This document shows positions 31,946-43,969 of a stretch of 64,000 nucleotides of DNA, piece after piece. Each line of letters begins with the position of its first letter. Position 1 is the first letter of the stretch. The notes beneath the pieces are model-generated. The model was given only the letters and a program-made list of their open reading frames with translations. It made no database searches and was not told the origin of the DNA. Location: the NCBI GenBank assembly GCA_036320915.1, contig JAXBDG010000004.1, positions 2,108,001 to 2,172,000 of the forward strand, in the 5' to 3' direction. The position numbers were made by a program, and so were the translations under genes. The stretch comes from Linnemannia elongata. Taxonomy: Eukaryota > Mortierellomycota > Mortierellomycetes > Mortierellales > Mortierellaceae.

Positions 31946-32765
31946 AGTAGCTTTGATTCTTTATGTATGTGTTGTATGTACATTGAGATCAAAAAAAATA
32001 AAAAAAATAAAAAAAAGATAATAGATCTACTTGTACTGTACATTCAACCTTTAAGTTCTTTTGAAGTATAGAAAACAACGCAGTCAGGTTTGATATGAGA
32101 GTTGTAGCAATAGCCAAAATCGATAGATCTGAGGGGGGAGCACAGCTTTACCAAAAGATCCTTTTCGCCACCTGCTCTTCTTTCTCGCCCCGTTGTCGTT
32201 TTACGCTAATGTCGCCATGACAGATGCTTGTCCATCAACTGCGACCAATTCCTTTATCCTCTGAAAGATATTTCCTTTGCGCACTCATTTTTTTTCCCAT
32301 TTGGATGTAAAAAGAAAGAAAGAATTGTTGTGCCAACTTTTTCTTTCTTTCCTTCCCTTTACCACATAATTCTCGTAATAGTCATCCTGACCAGGCTCGT
32401 TGACTTCCTTTCTCTCTTCCTCCCTTCTTCGATGTGTGATTCCTGTACCTTTGTAGGCCTAATTCCCCAATAACACTGACAGGACCATGAGCCAACGGCC
32501 TGGGTCTTGTCAACCACAGTCACACAACCTTTTTTTTTTATTTGATTTTCTTGATTTGTTGCGATCCAAACGATGATTTGTTTGGCCCTGACTTCTCTTT
32601 CTTTTTTTTTTGCCCGACTCATCTCACTCTCTCTTTTTTTTTCTTCTCCATTCTCCATTCCAACACACACACACAGTCATACCAAGTCCATCACACCTTC
32701 TCCATCACTCACTTTATACTCTTTCGTATCAAACCACAACATCGTATCACAACCTTCATACAGCA
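31946..32765. other. Intergenic region
   Basis: About 820 bp with no supported gene. It begins with A-rich AATAAA-like sequence suited to 3'-end formation of the kinase gene and ends in a CA-rich leader. Confidence 0.5.
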
Positions 32766-33849
32766 ATGGTCGTCTCTACACACAACGTTATCCGTGTCGG
32801 CTTTGGTACTGTCTCCTGCATATATAAGAATGTTCCTTGCAGAGATCATAACCGTTAACTGAAAATTGATCACACCCGAACTGACCCACCACCCCCCTTT
32901 ATATCTGTTCTCTTCCATTCTTATCACTTGTTAACACTGCTAGTCCCAGAACACTTCTCATCCCCTCTGCACATGGCCGTCGAGCTGGGTTACTTTGAGA
33001 AGGAGGGTGTCGTTGTCGAGCGGGTGTGTTGCCCCAGTGGTACAGGAGAGGTGAGCCCTGATTTTCTTTTTCTTTCGTTTGATTCATTTCTCCCTCTGTC
33101 TCTCTTGTTCCATACCACCTGGGTAAATCTTTTACACATGAGGGTCGATTCTAATCCAGCTTACTTATCTCCCCTCCAACAAAGATGACGGCTAAACTCA
33201 TTGACGGATCGCTCGATGTCGCCATCGCACTCACAGAAGGACTCTTGGCCGGCATCGCAAAGGGTCATGACGCCTACAAAATCGTTGGCACCTATGTCGA
33301 GTCCCCTCTCTGTACGTTATTCATCAGCCCTCTTCGCAATTTTCTTTGTTTTCTCTGTACCTCATTCCTCCATGAGAGGAAAAATGAAAATAGCGTGCGT
33401 GCCCCTGCGTAGCACAACGCTGACTCACACGGGAATCCGACACCCTTTTTTTTTTTCTTTTCTTTTATTAATACAAGAATTGCACATCATGCCGACCAAT
33501 TGACACCTTTTGTTTTTTTTCGCAATTCAATCATTTTAGGCTGGGCAATTTCGGTCGGTCAGAATTCACGCCACATCGATCGCAAGAGTCTTCGGAACGG
33601 CACAATCGGTATCTCGAGGATCGGCAGTGGAAGTCATATCATCCCCTACGTCCTTGCAGATCAGGAGGGCTGGCTCAAGGGGACCTCTCCTGCAGACCCT
33701 GAATACAAGGTGCCTTTTGAGTTCAAAGTCCTCAACACCTTCCAGAACATGAGGGATTCTGTTAACGATGGTTCTTCAGATGCTTTCCTCTGGGAGAAGT
33801 TCACCACCAAGGTAATCTTCTTCTTTATTGATGAACTCTTACTTTGACC

Positions 33850-33881
<32 letters not shown>

Positions 33882-34528
33882 GAACCTTTTGATTTGTGCA
33901 ATCCATTTTATTTCTTCCTTGTACAATGCGCAATTTGTTGTCTGTGCGGGATGAAGCAAGGAGATTATCGGACCGATTACCACACTTGTGCGCGCTCGTG
34001 CTTATAATAATCAAATACCGGAAAACAGACACCACAACCACCCCCTTTTACCTTCATCCTTACTCACCCTCATACTCTATCTCTCCTGAATGAAACCAAT
34101 AGCCATACCACGATTCAAAGGAAGTCCGCTTGGTCGACGTGATCACCCCACCCTGGCCCGCCTTCATGATCGCAGCCTCGACCCGCCACCTCCCCATCAC
34201 CGCCGACCCCACCCACCAATCCGTCCTCTCCCGATTCCTCAAAGCCCTCACCAAAGCAACCCAATCCTTCGTGGCACCGGAGAACTACGAGACCTCGATC
34301 ACATTTGTACAGGAAAAGATGTCGTATACTCGTCAGGATGTTCAGGATTGGTTCAAGGGAGTGAGGTACCCTGTTGAGGGAGGGTGTAATCAGATTAGTG
34401 AGGAGGCGCTTCTTCACTGTGCAAAGACGTTGGTGGAGGTTGGGGTTATTCAGAAGGGCCAGGAGGCGGATGTTAAGGAGCGGTTGAGGACCAAGTATGT
34501 CGACACTAATGTTGCCCAGCTTATTTGA
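32766..34528 (+). CDS. Ca3427-like periplasmic-binding-fold (type 2) protein
   Basis: Protein with the type-2 periplasmic substrate-binding fold, resembling the fungal Ca3427-like/NMT1-SsuA group. Its ligand is unknown. Exons: 32766-32805, 32944-33050, 33185-33311, 33540-33811, 34103-34528; 323 aa. The start MVVSTHNVIRVGFVPEHFSS, then PLHMAVELGYFEKEGVVVER, is the classical first strand-helix of this fold. GTGEMTAKLIDGSLDVAIAL, LCWAISVG and IGISRIGSGSHIIPYVLAD are the expected ligand-pocket and hinge segments. There is no signal peptide and no transporter partner nearby, so it is probably a soluble cytosolic protein, not an ABC importer subunit. The fold assignment is fairly firm; any link to thiamine-precursor or taurine-like ligands would be guesswork. 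Confidence 0.82.
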
Positions 34529-34941
34529 TCTCCTTTTGGCGAGAGAATGTGTGTGCGAGAGGCCCACATTTTATTTTGACAGGAACACATGGACGGCGAG
34601 GGCGCGACGTGAGAACAGGAACGCCTTGACGAGATAGCATTTAACATCAATCATAAGAGCAAGCAACAGCAAGCAACATAAAATTTACCCAGGACCATCC
34701 AACAACAAGAAACGCATATTTTTTATTCATAGCCCAGTAATATAAACACCACCCTTTATCTGAAATGGGTCAATACCAACATCATCATCAATACCATGTC
34801 CGTATGAAAAGTGTGAAGGAAAAAGTATGATAATTATTTAATAATGTTAAAAAAAAACTGTATATTCCGCGTGTTATACGAGACCCAATGACCGACAGAC
34901 ACCTCCCCCCCCCCCCCCCCCCCCCCCCCTCCCCTACTCGT
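34529..34941. other. Convergent intergenic region with poly(C) run
   Basis: 413 bp between two convergent stops. It contains an uninterrupted C25 at 34905-34929, which on the minus-strand transcript is a G25 run 12 nt after the oxidase stop codon. Confidence 0.8.
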
Positions 34942-36589
34942 CTACTGCAAGCTCTTGAAGATGTTTTCGGGGTCCCAACGGTTCTTGGTAACCTCCAGGA
35001 TCTCAAAAGTATCCTTCTCATAGCACTTGCGCCAGTAATCCTTCTCGTTCAACTTCTTGGGTCTCAACTCGTTCGCATAGAATCCCAAAGTCCAGGGCTT
35101 CAAGGCCTTGACGGTCTCGTCCAACCAGGCCTTGTTCTTCTCATCCCAAGCCGCAGTCCCGTTACGCTTCCATGTCGAGTAGATGCAGAATGAGTAGGAG
35201 GGATCAAATCCGAGTGCGCTGCGGGTGGGGGCCTTCCAGGTACCCGTGTTCAAAGCCATGGAGGACAGGGCAGAGGGGACCTTGTCCCATTGGCTGATCA
35301 GGACTTGAAGGAGGCGAGGGTCCAGAGGGGTGGGGAACCAGAGGTCCTCAGCGTAGTAGGAGAGATCCGAATCTGCCCAGCTGGCGTCACCGCCGTGGAC
35401 GACGCCGTTGTAGGTAGTTGGGTCGGAGGTTGCAAAGTTTGTGGGGATGGATTTATACCACTTTGTGATCTTGTCCTGGGCTTGGGCGACTTCTGCGGAC
35501 GAGTTGAAGGGGACAGCCGATACGGATGCGAAAAGGTACTGCTTGTTGTTTGTTGGGGGGTCGACGACGAATACGATCTTGTTCTCGAGCGCGCGGGGGG
35601 CTGTGGGATCGAAATTGGCGTAGAACGACAACAAATCATTGGCCTGGGGACGATCAAAGATGGCAAAGACCTGATCGACCTGAACAGTCGACGCGTTGTA
35701 GGAGGGGGTCAAGGTAGGGTTCTTGACCATGGGGGTAAGACGGAGATGGAACCGGGTGACGATTCCAAAGAATTGTCCGCCTCCACGGATGGCAAAGAAG
35801 AGGTCCCGGTTGGTGTGGGCGTCGGCAAAGACGGTCTTGCCGGAGGCAGTGATGATATCGACACCGATGACGTTGTCAACTCCTGCACCGTACAGACGAG
35901 ATCCGATACCCATACCGCCTTGGAGGAGGAAGCCACCGATGGTCACGCGCGATGAGTGGGGCGAAGGGAAAGCCAATCCATACCTTTTTTTTGTTTTGTG
36001 GGAAAGAATAGTTGTTGGCATATTAATATGTGTAATTAACAAATCAGTGTCATCTCATACACAGTGGCAAAAAGAGTACGTACTTGATAACCTCATGGGC
36101 AAGGTCAGCACCCGTAGCGCCGGGTTCGGCAGTCGCAGTCCTCTTCTTAGGGTCGACAACAACCTTCCTCAACTTGGACAAATCGACCAACAAGAAGTCC
36201 TCTCCTTCCCTATCAACCGCCGCCATGTTCGACGAGTAACCCGACATGTAACCACCGGAGCGCGCAGAAACTCTCAACCCATACTCCTTGGCGACCTTGA
36301 CAGCCCTCTCAATACCCTGGTTGTTCGCCTTGGAAGGGGTAATAATGGCAAGTGGCAAGGCGGTGGCAGGGAATTCGGTAGGGAGGATGAGGTTGTTGAA
36401 GGTCTTGAGGGCTCCATAGTAGGCGTCCTTGTTGCGTTGGGTTCGGAATTGGACCTCGGAGGATGTGAAGGGGAAGGAAGGGGAGGAGAAGGCCTTTGTG
36501 AATTGGTCTTGGGTGACGGGGTTCATGGCTGCGGCGGAGGAGGAGGCAAGAGCGGCCACGACGGAGAGGATACAGATGGCGATCTTCAT
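34942..36589 (-). CDS. Secreted BBE-like FAD-linked oxidoreductase
   Basis: Vanillyl-alcohol-oxidase/berberine-bridge-enzyme family flavoprotein. Two minus-strand exons, 36589-36084 and 35983-34942, giving 515 aa, the typical size. A cleavable signal peptide is likely (MKIAICILSVVAALASSSAA). The FAD-binding PCMH domain includes PLAIITPSKANNQGIERAVK, VSARSGGYMSGYSS, LLVDLSKLRKVVVD, then TIGGFLLQGGMGIGSRLYG and the DNVIGVDIITASG block. The C-terminal BBE domain ends NRWDPENIFKSLQ. The residue that carries covalent FAD in most members (His of RSGGH) is Tyr here, and the cysteine of the second attachment site is also not seen (SPHSSRVTIGG), so flavin is probably bound non-covalently. The substrate is unknown (sugar, phenolic or secondary metabolite in other members). 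No biosynthetic cluster surrounds it. Confidence 0.88.
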
Positions 36590-39534
36590 GATAACTCTTT
36601 TGGATCGAAGGAAAAAGAAAGGGGGAAAAAAGGGAGAGAGAATTCACACAAAATGGTGGGAAAAAAGGAAGAGGCTTGTGTTGATGGGAGTACGTGCGGG
36701 GGTGATGGATTTTGTCAGAGGGAACTGAGACAAATTATCAAATAGCGAGTTGCAAGGGTGAGGAAGGGATGGAAGGGAGGTGAAGGTAAAAGAAAGAAAA
36801 AGATAAAAGTAAACATGCAGCGGTTTTTATTAGAAAAAGGACCCCCCCATCCCATGTCCATCCCTGTCCTCCCCAACAACAGCAAGACGCAAGAGTAAGC
36901 CATTAGCGAACAGGGTACCCGCATGAAGATAGAGAAAGATGGATGCCGGCTCGCAAGCTGTCTGCTACTTGCTGATGTTGAAAAATCACTGGCGCTTAAA
37001 AAAATATTAGGGTACACAAACATGCATGCAGGTATCCGATGCATGTCGTATGTCATTTAGGCGGTGCAAAGAGAGAAAAGAAGGAGAAAGAGCACCTAAA
37101 ACATATTCTTCTTGCTGCTCTCAATTCTAATTGCTGTTCTCTTCTTCTTGTCTTTCCATTGAACATGAAAACAGTACATGCCCGTGTTGGCGAACCTGCT
37201 GGTTCTTTTGTTCATGGATCCCCCCAGCTCGGTGATCTCGCTATCGAATCGACAATAATAGCCTTGTTGTCGTTATGAACTCTCTCAGACCAGGGCTTTC
37301 TGTGCGTATCATTAAGGAGAAGGGCGTTCTAATAAAAGGAGAACCCTTTTATCTGATTGTCCCTCCGTTTCTTTGAATTTTCGGGAAGAAACACGTCGAC
37401 ACGACTACACAAATAGAAAACCACTCTTCTGCCTAATTTTGTATGCCAATTCCTTCTCCGTTTCAAACGAGCGGGCAAAAAACCAGGGTATGAATTGGAG
37501 TTTCATTTCTCGACTCACGACTGTTCGCATATGAAAGGAAGGACATGGGTGTTCGAGAATGAAAGCAGCTGAAAAAAACGTTTCTTATCTTTGATGGCTA
37601 AAAGGGGGGGTTTTTACGTATGAGACATCCTCTTATGAGATGAGCCAGGGACCGAGGCAGGGAAAAGCGAAAGGCGGCAACAACATGGCGAGCCCCATTT
37701 TTTTTTTGTCTTCTTTTTCTATTCATTGCCTGTGTGAAGGAAGGGCTCTCGTACATTCCATATCACGGAAACAAATCCCGCCTTCGTTCTTTCTCTCTTC
37801 CATCGATTAAGCGTGCACTACGGCTATTTGGCTTTGTGCATGTCGCGGTGAAGGCCATTTGACTTTTGAGTGGGAGAATGAAGTTGTTTGCTTGGCAACA
37901 GTTAAAGGAAAGGAAATAGACTCTCATTGTCTTCTTCATCTCCTTTCTTTTCCCCTCTTGGCAATATCGTCGGATCTTGAACATTGAGAGGTTGAAAAGC
38001 AATTAGATACCAGCAGTAGCACAATGCACACTAGGACATTGACGAGATTGGTCACCAACGCTAAGCAAACAAACACCACAGCCCACATCAACATGTTTGT
38101 CGACTTTTCCTTCAAGAATGCATCAAAAGGACAGAGTAGTAAAGGGTAAGCGGCGTCCAGTCAGGGAAACGATTATGGTAGGTTTGATTATCCTTCTCAG
38201 GGTAAAGCACTATAGTTACCTACTTATGGGAAAAAAAAAGAAATGGAGAATAGCCACACGAGAGAAGTGCTTTTTTGGTGTTTGTGTCTGGGAAGTAGAT
38301 GCCATTAACAGCACCATCATCGTTAGCTCCGTTGTTTGATAAGACCCATATTGGTTTTAAATAAGGTTTTCATCTCTAAAATACACATCAGCAAGACATC
38401 TTCACAGTGAGTTAAGGAGAGCTCGGGCTTGTCGCTGACTGTGGTTTGTTCAAGCAGGCGTATTTAGGCTACTCTTGTTGCAAGGGACTAATTCGCAGAC
38501 CTTAAAACCACAATGGTGCTAAGGATGCGGGGAAGAGACAATAAGAAGATCAATTGGTGCCTACAGGGATCTGCACAACGCGATAGGGGGTCAAGGAGTA
38601 CCAAGGACGGATCAGCTCCTGCTGTGTAACGATCAGATACAACATATACAATATGTAGATACCTAGTGTATCCATAAAGTGCGTGCGCTGTTTGCTGTTA
38701 TAAAGTTCCACAACAGAGGAAAGGTATTTTCCGGAACTGACCTCCTCCTCCGCCTTGTCGCTCAGACCGCCTTAAAAGCGTACAAACGTTTGGAACTGTT
38801 AACTGCACGTTCGTCTTGGTGGAATGAACGTCCGTTATGAAACGTGGGACAAAAATGACTGGGAAAAAAGAAAGTGAGAACTCCATGTTAACGTCAGTTT
38901 TTGTTTCAGGCTGTCGTGTGATCCAAAATGTGGTTGGCGAAAGATATGAACAACCAGTAGATGATATTGAACCAGGCGAAAAAAGCAATGACCGGTGACC
39001 ATTTTTCCAACCAAAGTCGGAGAAACGATCTCAACCTCGCATGATGAGAGAAAGGAGGGGGACAGGTGTTCTTCTTGTGTAGTTGTGGGCAACGTATGAA
39101 AGTTCTGTCTCCTCCCTTCCATCTTCCCTGCCTTTGTTTCGTATGCGAGTTTGAAAAAGGCACCTTTTTTTCTGACCTCAAAAAAATAAAAGAACAGAGA
39201 TCGGTCAAAAAGAAGAGTGAGTGAAAAAGGGGACAGAGTTTGTGTACCTGTGGAGAAAAAAATGTACATTGGACAGGGGAAATGATGGAGCTCCACACGA
39301 ACCTTGGTGACTAGCTCGCCGGTGTAAGGAGGAGAAAAAAGGGTTCGTGACTGGTTGGCGGGCGAGGCAAGAAAGGATGCAAAAGGATGTTTCCGAGCGT
39401 GAAATAAGAACAAAGGAATAAGGGACGGTAGCAATTTGGTGAGCACACTAACGAAAATATGCATTTTCTTCATGCTCCTTTTGTCCTTCTGACTGATGTA
39501 GACGGCTTAGCCTACCGTTTTGTGGGGAAGTCAC

Positions 39535-39578
<44 letters not shown>

Positions 39579-40391
39579 GGACGATAGGGATGCAAGGGAT
39601 GAGGTGAGATGAGGTGAGGAGATGAGGAGAGAGCGGCGAGAGTTAGGCTCATGGTCAAAGATGGAAAAGTGGGGTCATGAAATGAAAAAAATGCGAGACC
39701 ATCAAGGTGACGCCCTCCGGAGGATATTAAAGGGGAGGGAAGGACCAATTCCTTTCGTCCACTTTTCTTATCCCCGCCTTTTCTCTCTGTTGTCTCCTTT
39801 TTCTTCTCTCTCTTTTTTTTTTTTCTCCCTTCATCTTTTTTCAACGTCTTCATCAGCAGAGCAAACACTGGTCCAACTCCTCCACTCTTGTCGTATTTCA
39901 CGGACCACTCAGCTTTGCAGCCTTCTTTTCTTTTTCTCCGCTTTTTATTCTCCACTCGCAATCCATTCCTTTACAACGACAATCTTTGTCGCATTTTTCC
40001 TTTTCTCGATTTCTTACCTTTTTCTTGTTCGCTCATTTCCATTCGTCCACGCTTTGTGTACTATTATACCAAAATCCACATCCATACCCATCTTCCGGTC
40101 GCCCCGCTTCATTCAACCCGTCCATCATCTTCAACGCTCTTGTTCACTATTCTCACCCCGCCTCGTCTCTCCAAAGCACCATTGTTACACTTGACCCTTG
40201 TGTTCCGCAACGGCCACATGTTATAAAGACGGCCCTCTCCCTCCCTTTCGGACATTTTCTTTTCATTCTTTATTTTCCTCCTTTCCTCCGCCCTCCTTGC
40301 AGATCCACGCATCGCATCCTCGTGTTTAGCTCCTCCTCCTTTTCATTCAATTCCCTTTGTTACAAACACACACCACACTTCTTCACAGAAA
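36590..40391. other. Long gene-poor region
   Basis: About 3.8 kb without a gene I can support. Frames such as 38835-39473 (minus) or 39622-40194 (plus) are low-complexity and domain-free. It contains a GA microsatellite (39545-39573). The last ~650 bp are a pyrimidine-rich leader for the membrane-protein gene at 40392. Confidence 0.5.
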
Positions 40392-42493
40392 ATGGCATTC
40401 ACTCTTGGTGTCGAAGACGCGAGTGGGTTTTACAAGTACCTGATCAATGTTATTGTCGTCACAGCATCTGTTGCCTGGCTGCTGCTATTGTTCATCCGGT
40501 CGATCGACTCCAAGGTCTATCGCGAGTTCAAGCCTTTCAGCATTGCCATGTCGCTCCAGCTCTTGTTTGTCACTATTCGCAATTTGACCACTCTTTTGCT
40601 TTCCTCTGTAAGTACATCGAATGCGGTTTCCCCCATGCTTTTCTCAGATGGCCATCTTTTTTTTTTTTTTTTTTTTTTTATCTTCGCGGCACCACCCGAT
40701 TTGTCTTTTTGGTTGATGGACCTTCTCCCTTCTCCCTTTTCGCACTAGAGATGTGTTTTGGTGATGGTGCCCAGCCGACAAAAAAAGAGTTCAAGTGCTT
40801 TTCTATCTGCCTATACATTGGCATGTTCCTATCATACAACTATATTTTATTCGTTTCTTACTATTGTGGTCTAAAATGAGAGTCTGTGAGTAATGGAGTT
40901 TCATGCATCACGACGGGAAGGTAAAAAAAAGGAAGGGCCAAGTGAGCGACATTGCGGAGAGTTTTACCTTTTTCCCTTTGAAAATTCTGGGTCACGGTTA
41001 AGGGACGCGGGGTTTAGGTTTTGGTCGTCTGGCAAATAGGAGCCAACGCTGGAAGCGATCGGAATTCATTTCTTTTTGCCTGAACGGTTTGATTCGATGG
41101 TTATCATTACGTCCCACCTAGCTGGTTCGAATGCTCAATCTCTCTTTTACTCCTTTTCTCACCCCAGTTATCCTCCGCTCATCCCGGTCACCACCATCTT
41201 TTCCCCTTGTCAATATCTCTTTTCTCATTATTTATCCGGGTGTGGTTGGTGGGTTCACTTTGACTCAAAACAGCCTAAACTTCAATGGTGACCTTGAATC
41301 TAACCCTTTCCTCATTTCCTCCCCCTTCTCACACCCAACAAACAAACAAATAAACAAAAAAAAAACCCCCCAATAAACAAAACAGGGTTTCCCTATCCAA
41401 TGCCGATGGGTCGCAGTCGGAGGAATCATCATCTACCAAGGGTTCGCCATCTCGGCAGAATGCGCAATGTTGATCCGCTGTCGGTCCTTCACACAATACC
41501 CCCGTGCGGTCACATACTTGACTATACCCACCTGGATCGTCCGCTTCGCTCTCTGCATCTGGTTGGCAACAACCATGAGGGGCCAAGATAACGTAGCCGG
41601 TACCGCCTGTAACATTGTTATGGACCTACAGATGTCAGCCATCATGCAGTACCTCAAGATCGCGACCGAGGTTATCATTCTCGTCTTTTTCCTCGAGCGC
41701 GTCATTTCTCTGCACCGCAGCGAGAATAGTGTTCTTACAGGCGATTCTCAGCACCACCATTGGCGTCGATTGGCCTTGATCAATGCTGGGATTACCTTCC
41801 TGGTTGTTCTCTTTGAGATCCTTGTCGGCCAAATCACTGTATACCTCACCGACTACTGTACGTCTCGTTTTTATTTTTATTTTATTTTTATTATTTTGGC
41901 TGATGTGTGGCATGTCAATGTAAACCCTTTGATCTTATATTCGCTTGAGCACTCACATTATCCTTTCATTTTTTCGTTTCGATTGTTCTTCCAATACAGT
42001 GTTCTTGACCTATAGTATGGTCAACTTGATCCAGGCCACTTTGTGTGTCTTCATTGTCGAAGATACGAGAAGTGTGTTTAAGGAGCGTGCCGCTGCCGCC
42101 CAAAACAACAGCGGCAGCAACAACACCAACTCGAACCAGGGCAGTGGTGGTGCTCCTCGCCACAGCATAATGAGCGGTCCAATCGTCGTATCGTCGCGGT
42201 ATGACGACCGAGGCGAGGACGTTGTCAGCTATGCGGAAGCAATTACTGCAGCCAAATCAGCGCGTCACTCTCAAGACTCACAGAAGCCATGGTCACTTAC
42301 AATGCGACCTCCTGGAGGCGATATGCATAACCCTGCACAGATCCATCATTCCTCGTATTATATGGATAGTATGGAGTCGCCGGATTCCAAGAGGACGATG
42401 ACGCCGCAGCGGTGGAGGGGTGGTGAGGCAGAGGATGAGATCCCGATGACGCGGACGACCAAGGCCTCTCAAGATGGCGGGGCTTATTATTGA
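40392..42493 (+). CDS. Seven-transmembrane protein of unknown function
   Basis: Not recognised as a named family. Exons: 40392-40607, 41386-41857, 42000-42493; 393 aa. Seven hydrophobic segments can be read: LINVIVVTASVAWLLLLF, FSIAMSLQLLFVTI, VAVGGIIIYQGFAISAECA, YLTIPTWIVRFALCIWLA, YLKIATEVIILVFFLERVI, LINAGITFLVVLFEILVG and TYSMVNLIQATLCVFIV. The N-terminus is short. The ~140-residue C-terminal tail is polar and disordered (NNSGSNNTNSNQ, many Ser/Thr, RRXS-like sites), as expected of a cytoplasmic regulatory tail. A receptor-like or transporter-like role is possible; neither is shown. The first intron is long (778 nt) with a T19 run near its start. Confidence 0.72.
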
Positions 42494-42854
42494 CTACATG
42501 ACCATACCTAACTACAGGACCATACCTGGATACAGCGTACCGTCTCAGGACGCCCTATCCTCCATAATTTTATATTAATACCGTAATAATACATCTATGC
42601 AATCGAACCTTGACGCGACAAGGTCGACAGCCAATAAAATACCCGCTTGTGACGTTTTTTATCACTCTGCCTTTTGCCTTTGTGACGCCTCCCAGTCTCC
42701 TTGCACTCTATGGCTGAAGTTCACGTTATCCAATTGTTCACCTCATCGTAGTCTCGTTCCTGACATTCTCTCCTCCCTTTCCTTTTCTTTCGCACCAACA
42801 TACACCAACACAACAACCAACACCGACAAACAACCAACCAACAAATTATACAGC
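42494..42854. promoter_or_regulatory. Upstream region of ARPC5
   Basis: 361 bp between the membrane-protein stop and the ARPC5 start. The last 80 bp are CAACAACCAA-type leader. No specific site was identified. Confidence 0.4.
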
Positions 42855-43969
42855 ATGGCTTTCCGCAAAATCGACATTGACGCCTTGGAGGAGGATGCGT
42901 TCGGCGAGGATGAGATTGATTTCCAGGAGATTGGCGAGTTGCGCCCTCTGGCTGACGTCGAGGCCCAGGTCAACAGCCGTGCCCAAGAAGTCAGGTCCCT
43001 TCTCCAGCGGTACGTCGCCTATTTCTTTTTTTATTTTCTTTCTTGCTTCTCAACTGTAGCTTTTTGTTTTTTTTTTGTCGGCATGGATGAGTGAAGTGGT
43101 AGAGACGACGATGACGTCGTGGAGATGAGGATGTTGAATGCACGATACGAAGAGTGTTTTTTTTTCTAACGGTTTCCCTTTTTTTTTTTTGTTGTGTTGT
43201 GTTCGTAATTAGTGGCAACACTTCGGGAGCACTTTCGACATCACTCCAGAACCCTCCATACGGAGCTCCCTTCCACGCTGCCAAGGTGAGGGGAAGAACA
43301 TGATAGCCCTTTGTCGTCAGACAGAACCACAGCACGACACAACACACGACACAACGCACGGCACAACTGGACTATTGACTTTGGACTTTGTAGTCGGATT
43401 GGACAGGATACAGCCCGTGCCAAGTCAATTGAGCGTGTTGTTGACGTTTATCTGGAGACTCTTGCTCTTTTCGATACCAATTGGCTTCGTCACTGACTCT
43501 GTCTTGACCACCGTTGCATCAGAGGCACTCAGCAATCTCTCAAGAGTACAGTAAAACCAATTGCTAACATGCTTCTCATTGTATGAATTGTACCGATCAA
43601 CTTAGGCCAGGAACACGCAGACGGTGATGGAGGTGTTGAACTCGATCAAGGTGGCGGATGTGCCCCAGTTGGTCAAGAGCTTGTCGCCTGAAGAACAGGA
43701 TGTGTTGATGAAGTATCTCTACGCAGGAATGGCTGCCCCTGAGCAGAACAATTCTGGTCACCTCTTGGCCTGGCACGAGAAGGTATGAAGTGTTTCGATA
43801 GGCCTTGATGTTTTATGATATTTCTGGATTGAGGTTCAATGCAGTACCACGGATCAAGGACGTTAACGATGAACATTTTTTATTTATTTTATGGTTACTT
43901 TAATAGCTTACGGAGGTTGCTGGACAAGGATGTATTGTCCGTGTTATCACTGACAGGAGAACCGTCTAA
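42855..43969 (+). CDS. ARPC5: Arp2/3 complex subunit 5 (p16)
   Basis: Smallest subunit of the Arp2/3 actin-nucleating complex, which makes branched actin at endocytic patches. Exons: 42855-43009, 43213-43285, 43606-43782, 43907-43969; 155 aa, matching the family (~150). Family blocks: the N-terminal FRKIDIDALEEDAFGEDEID, VNSRAQEVRSLLQRGNTSGA, ALSTSLQNPPYGA, the central VADVPQLVKSLSPEEQDVLM with KYLYAGM, HLLAWHEKL and the C-terminal GCIVRVITDRRTV. The intron at 43286-43605 holds a protein-like open stretch (43407-43496) that ends in a stop; including it would break the family alignment, so it is not used. Confidence 0.94.

Noticed and set aside
38835..39473. 212-aa minus-strand open frame in the gene-poor region
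   Set aside because: Phe/Ser/Leu-rich translation of purine/pyrimidine-biased DNA, no recognisable motif.
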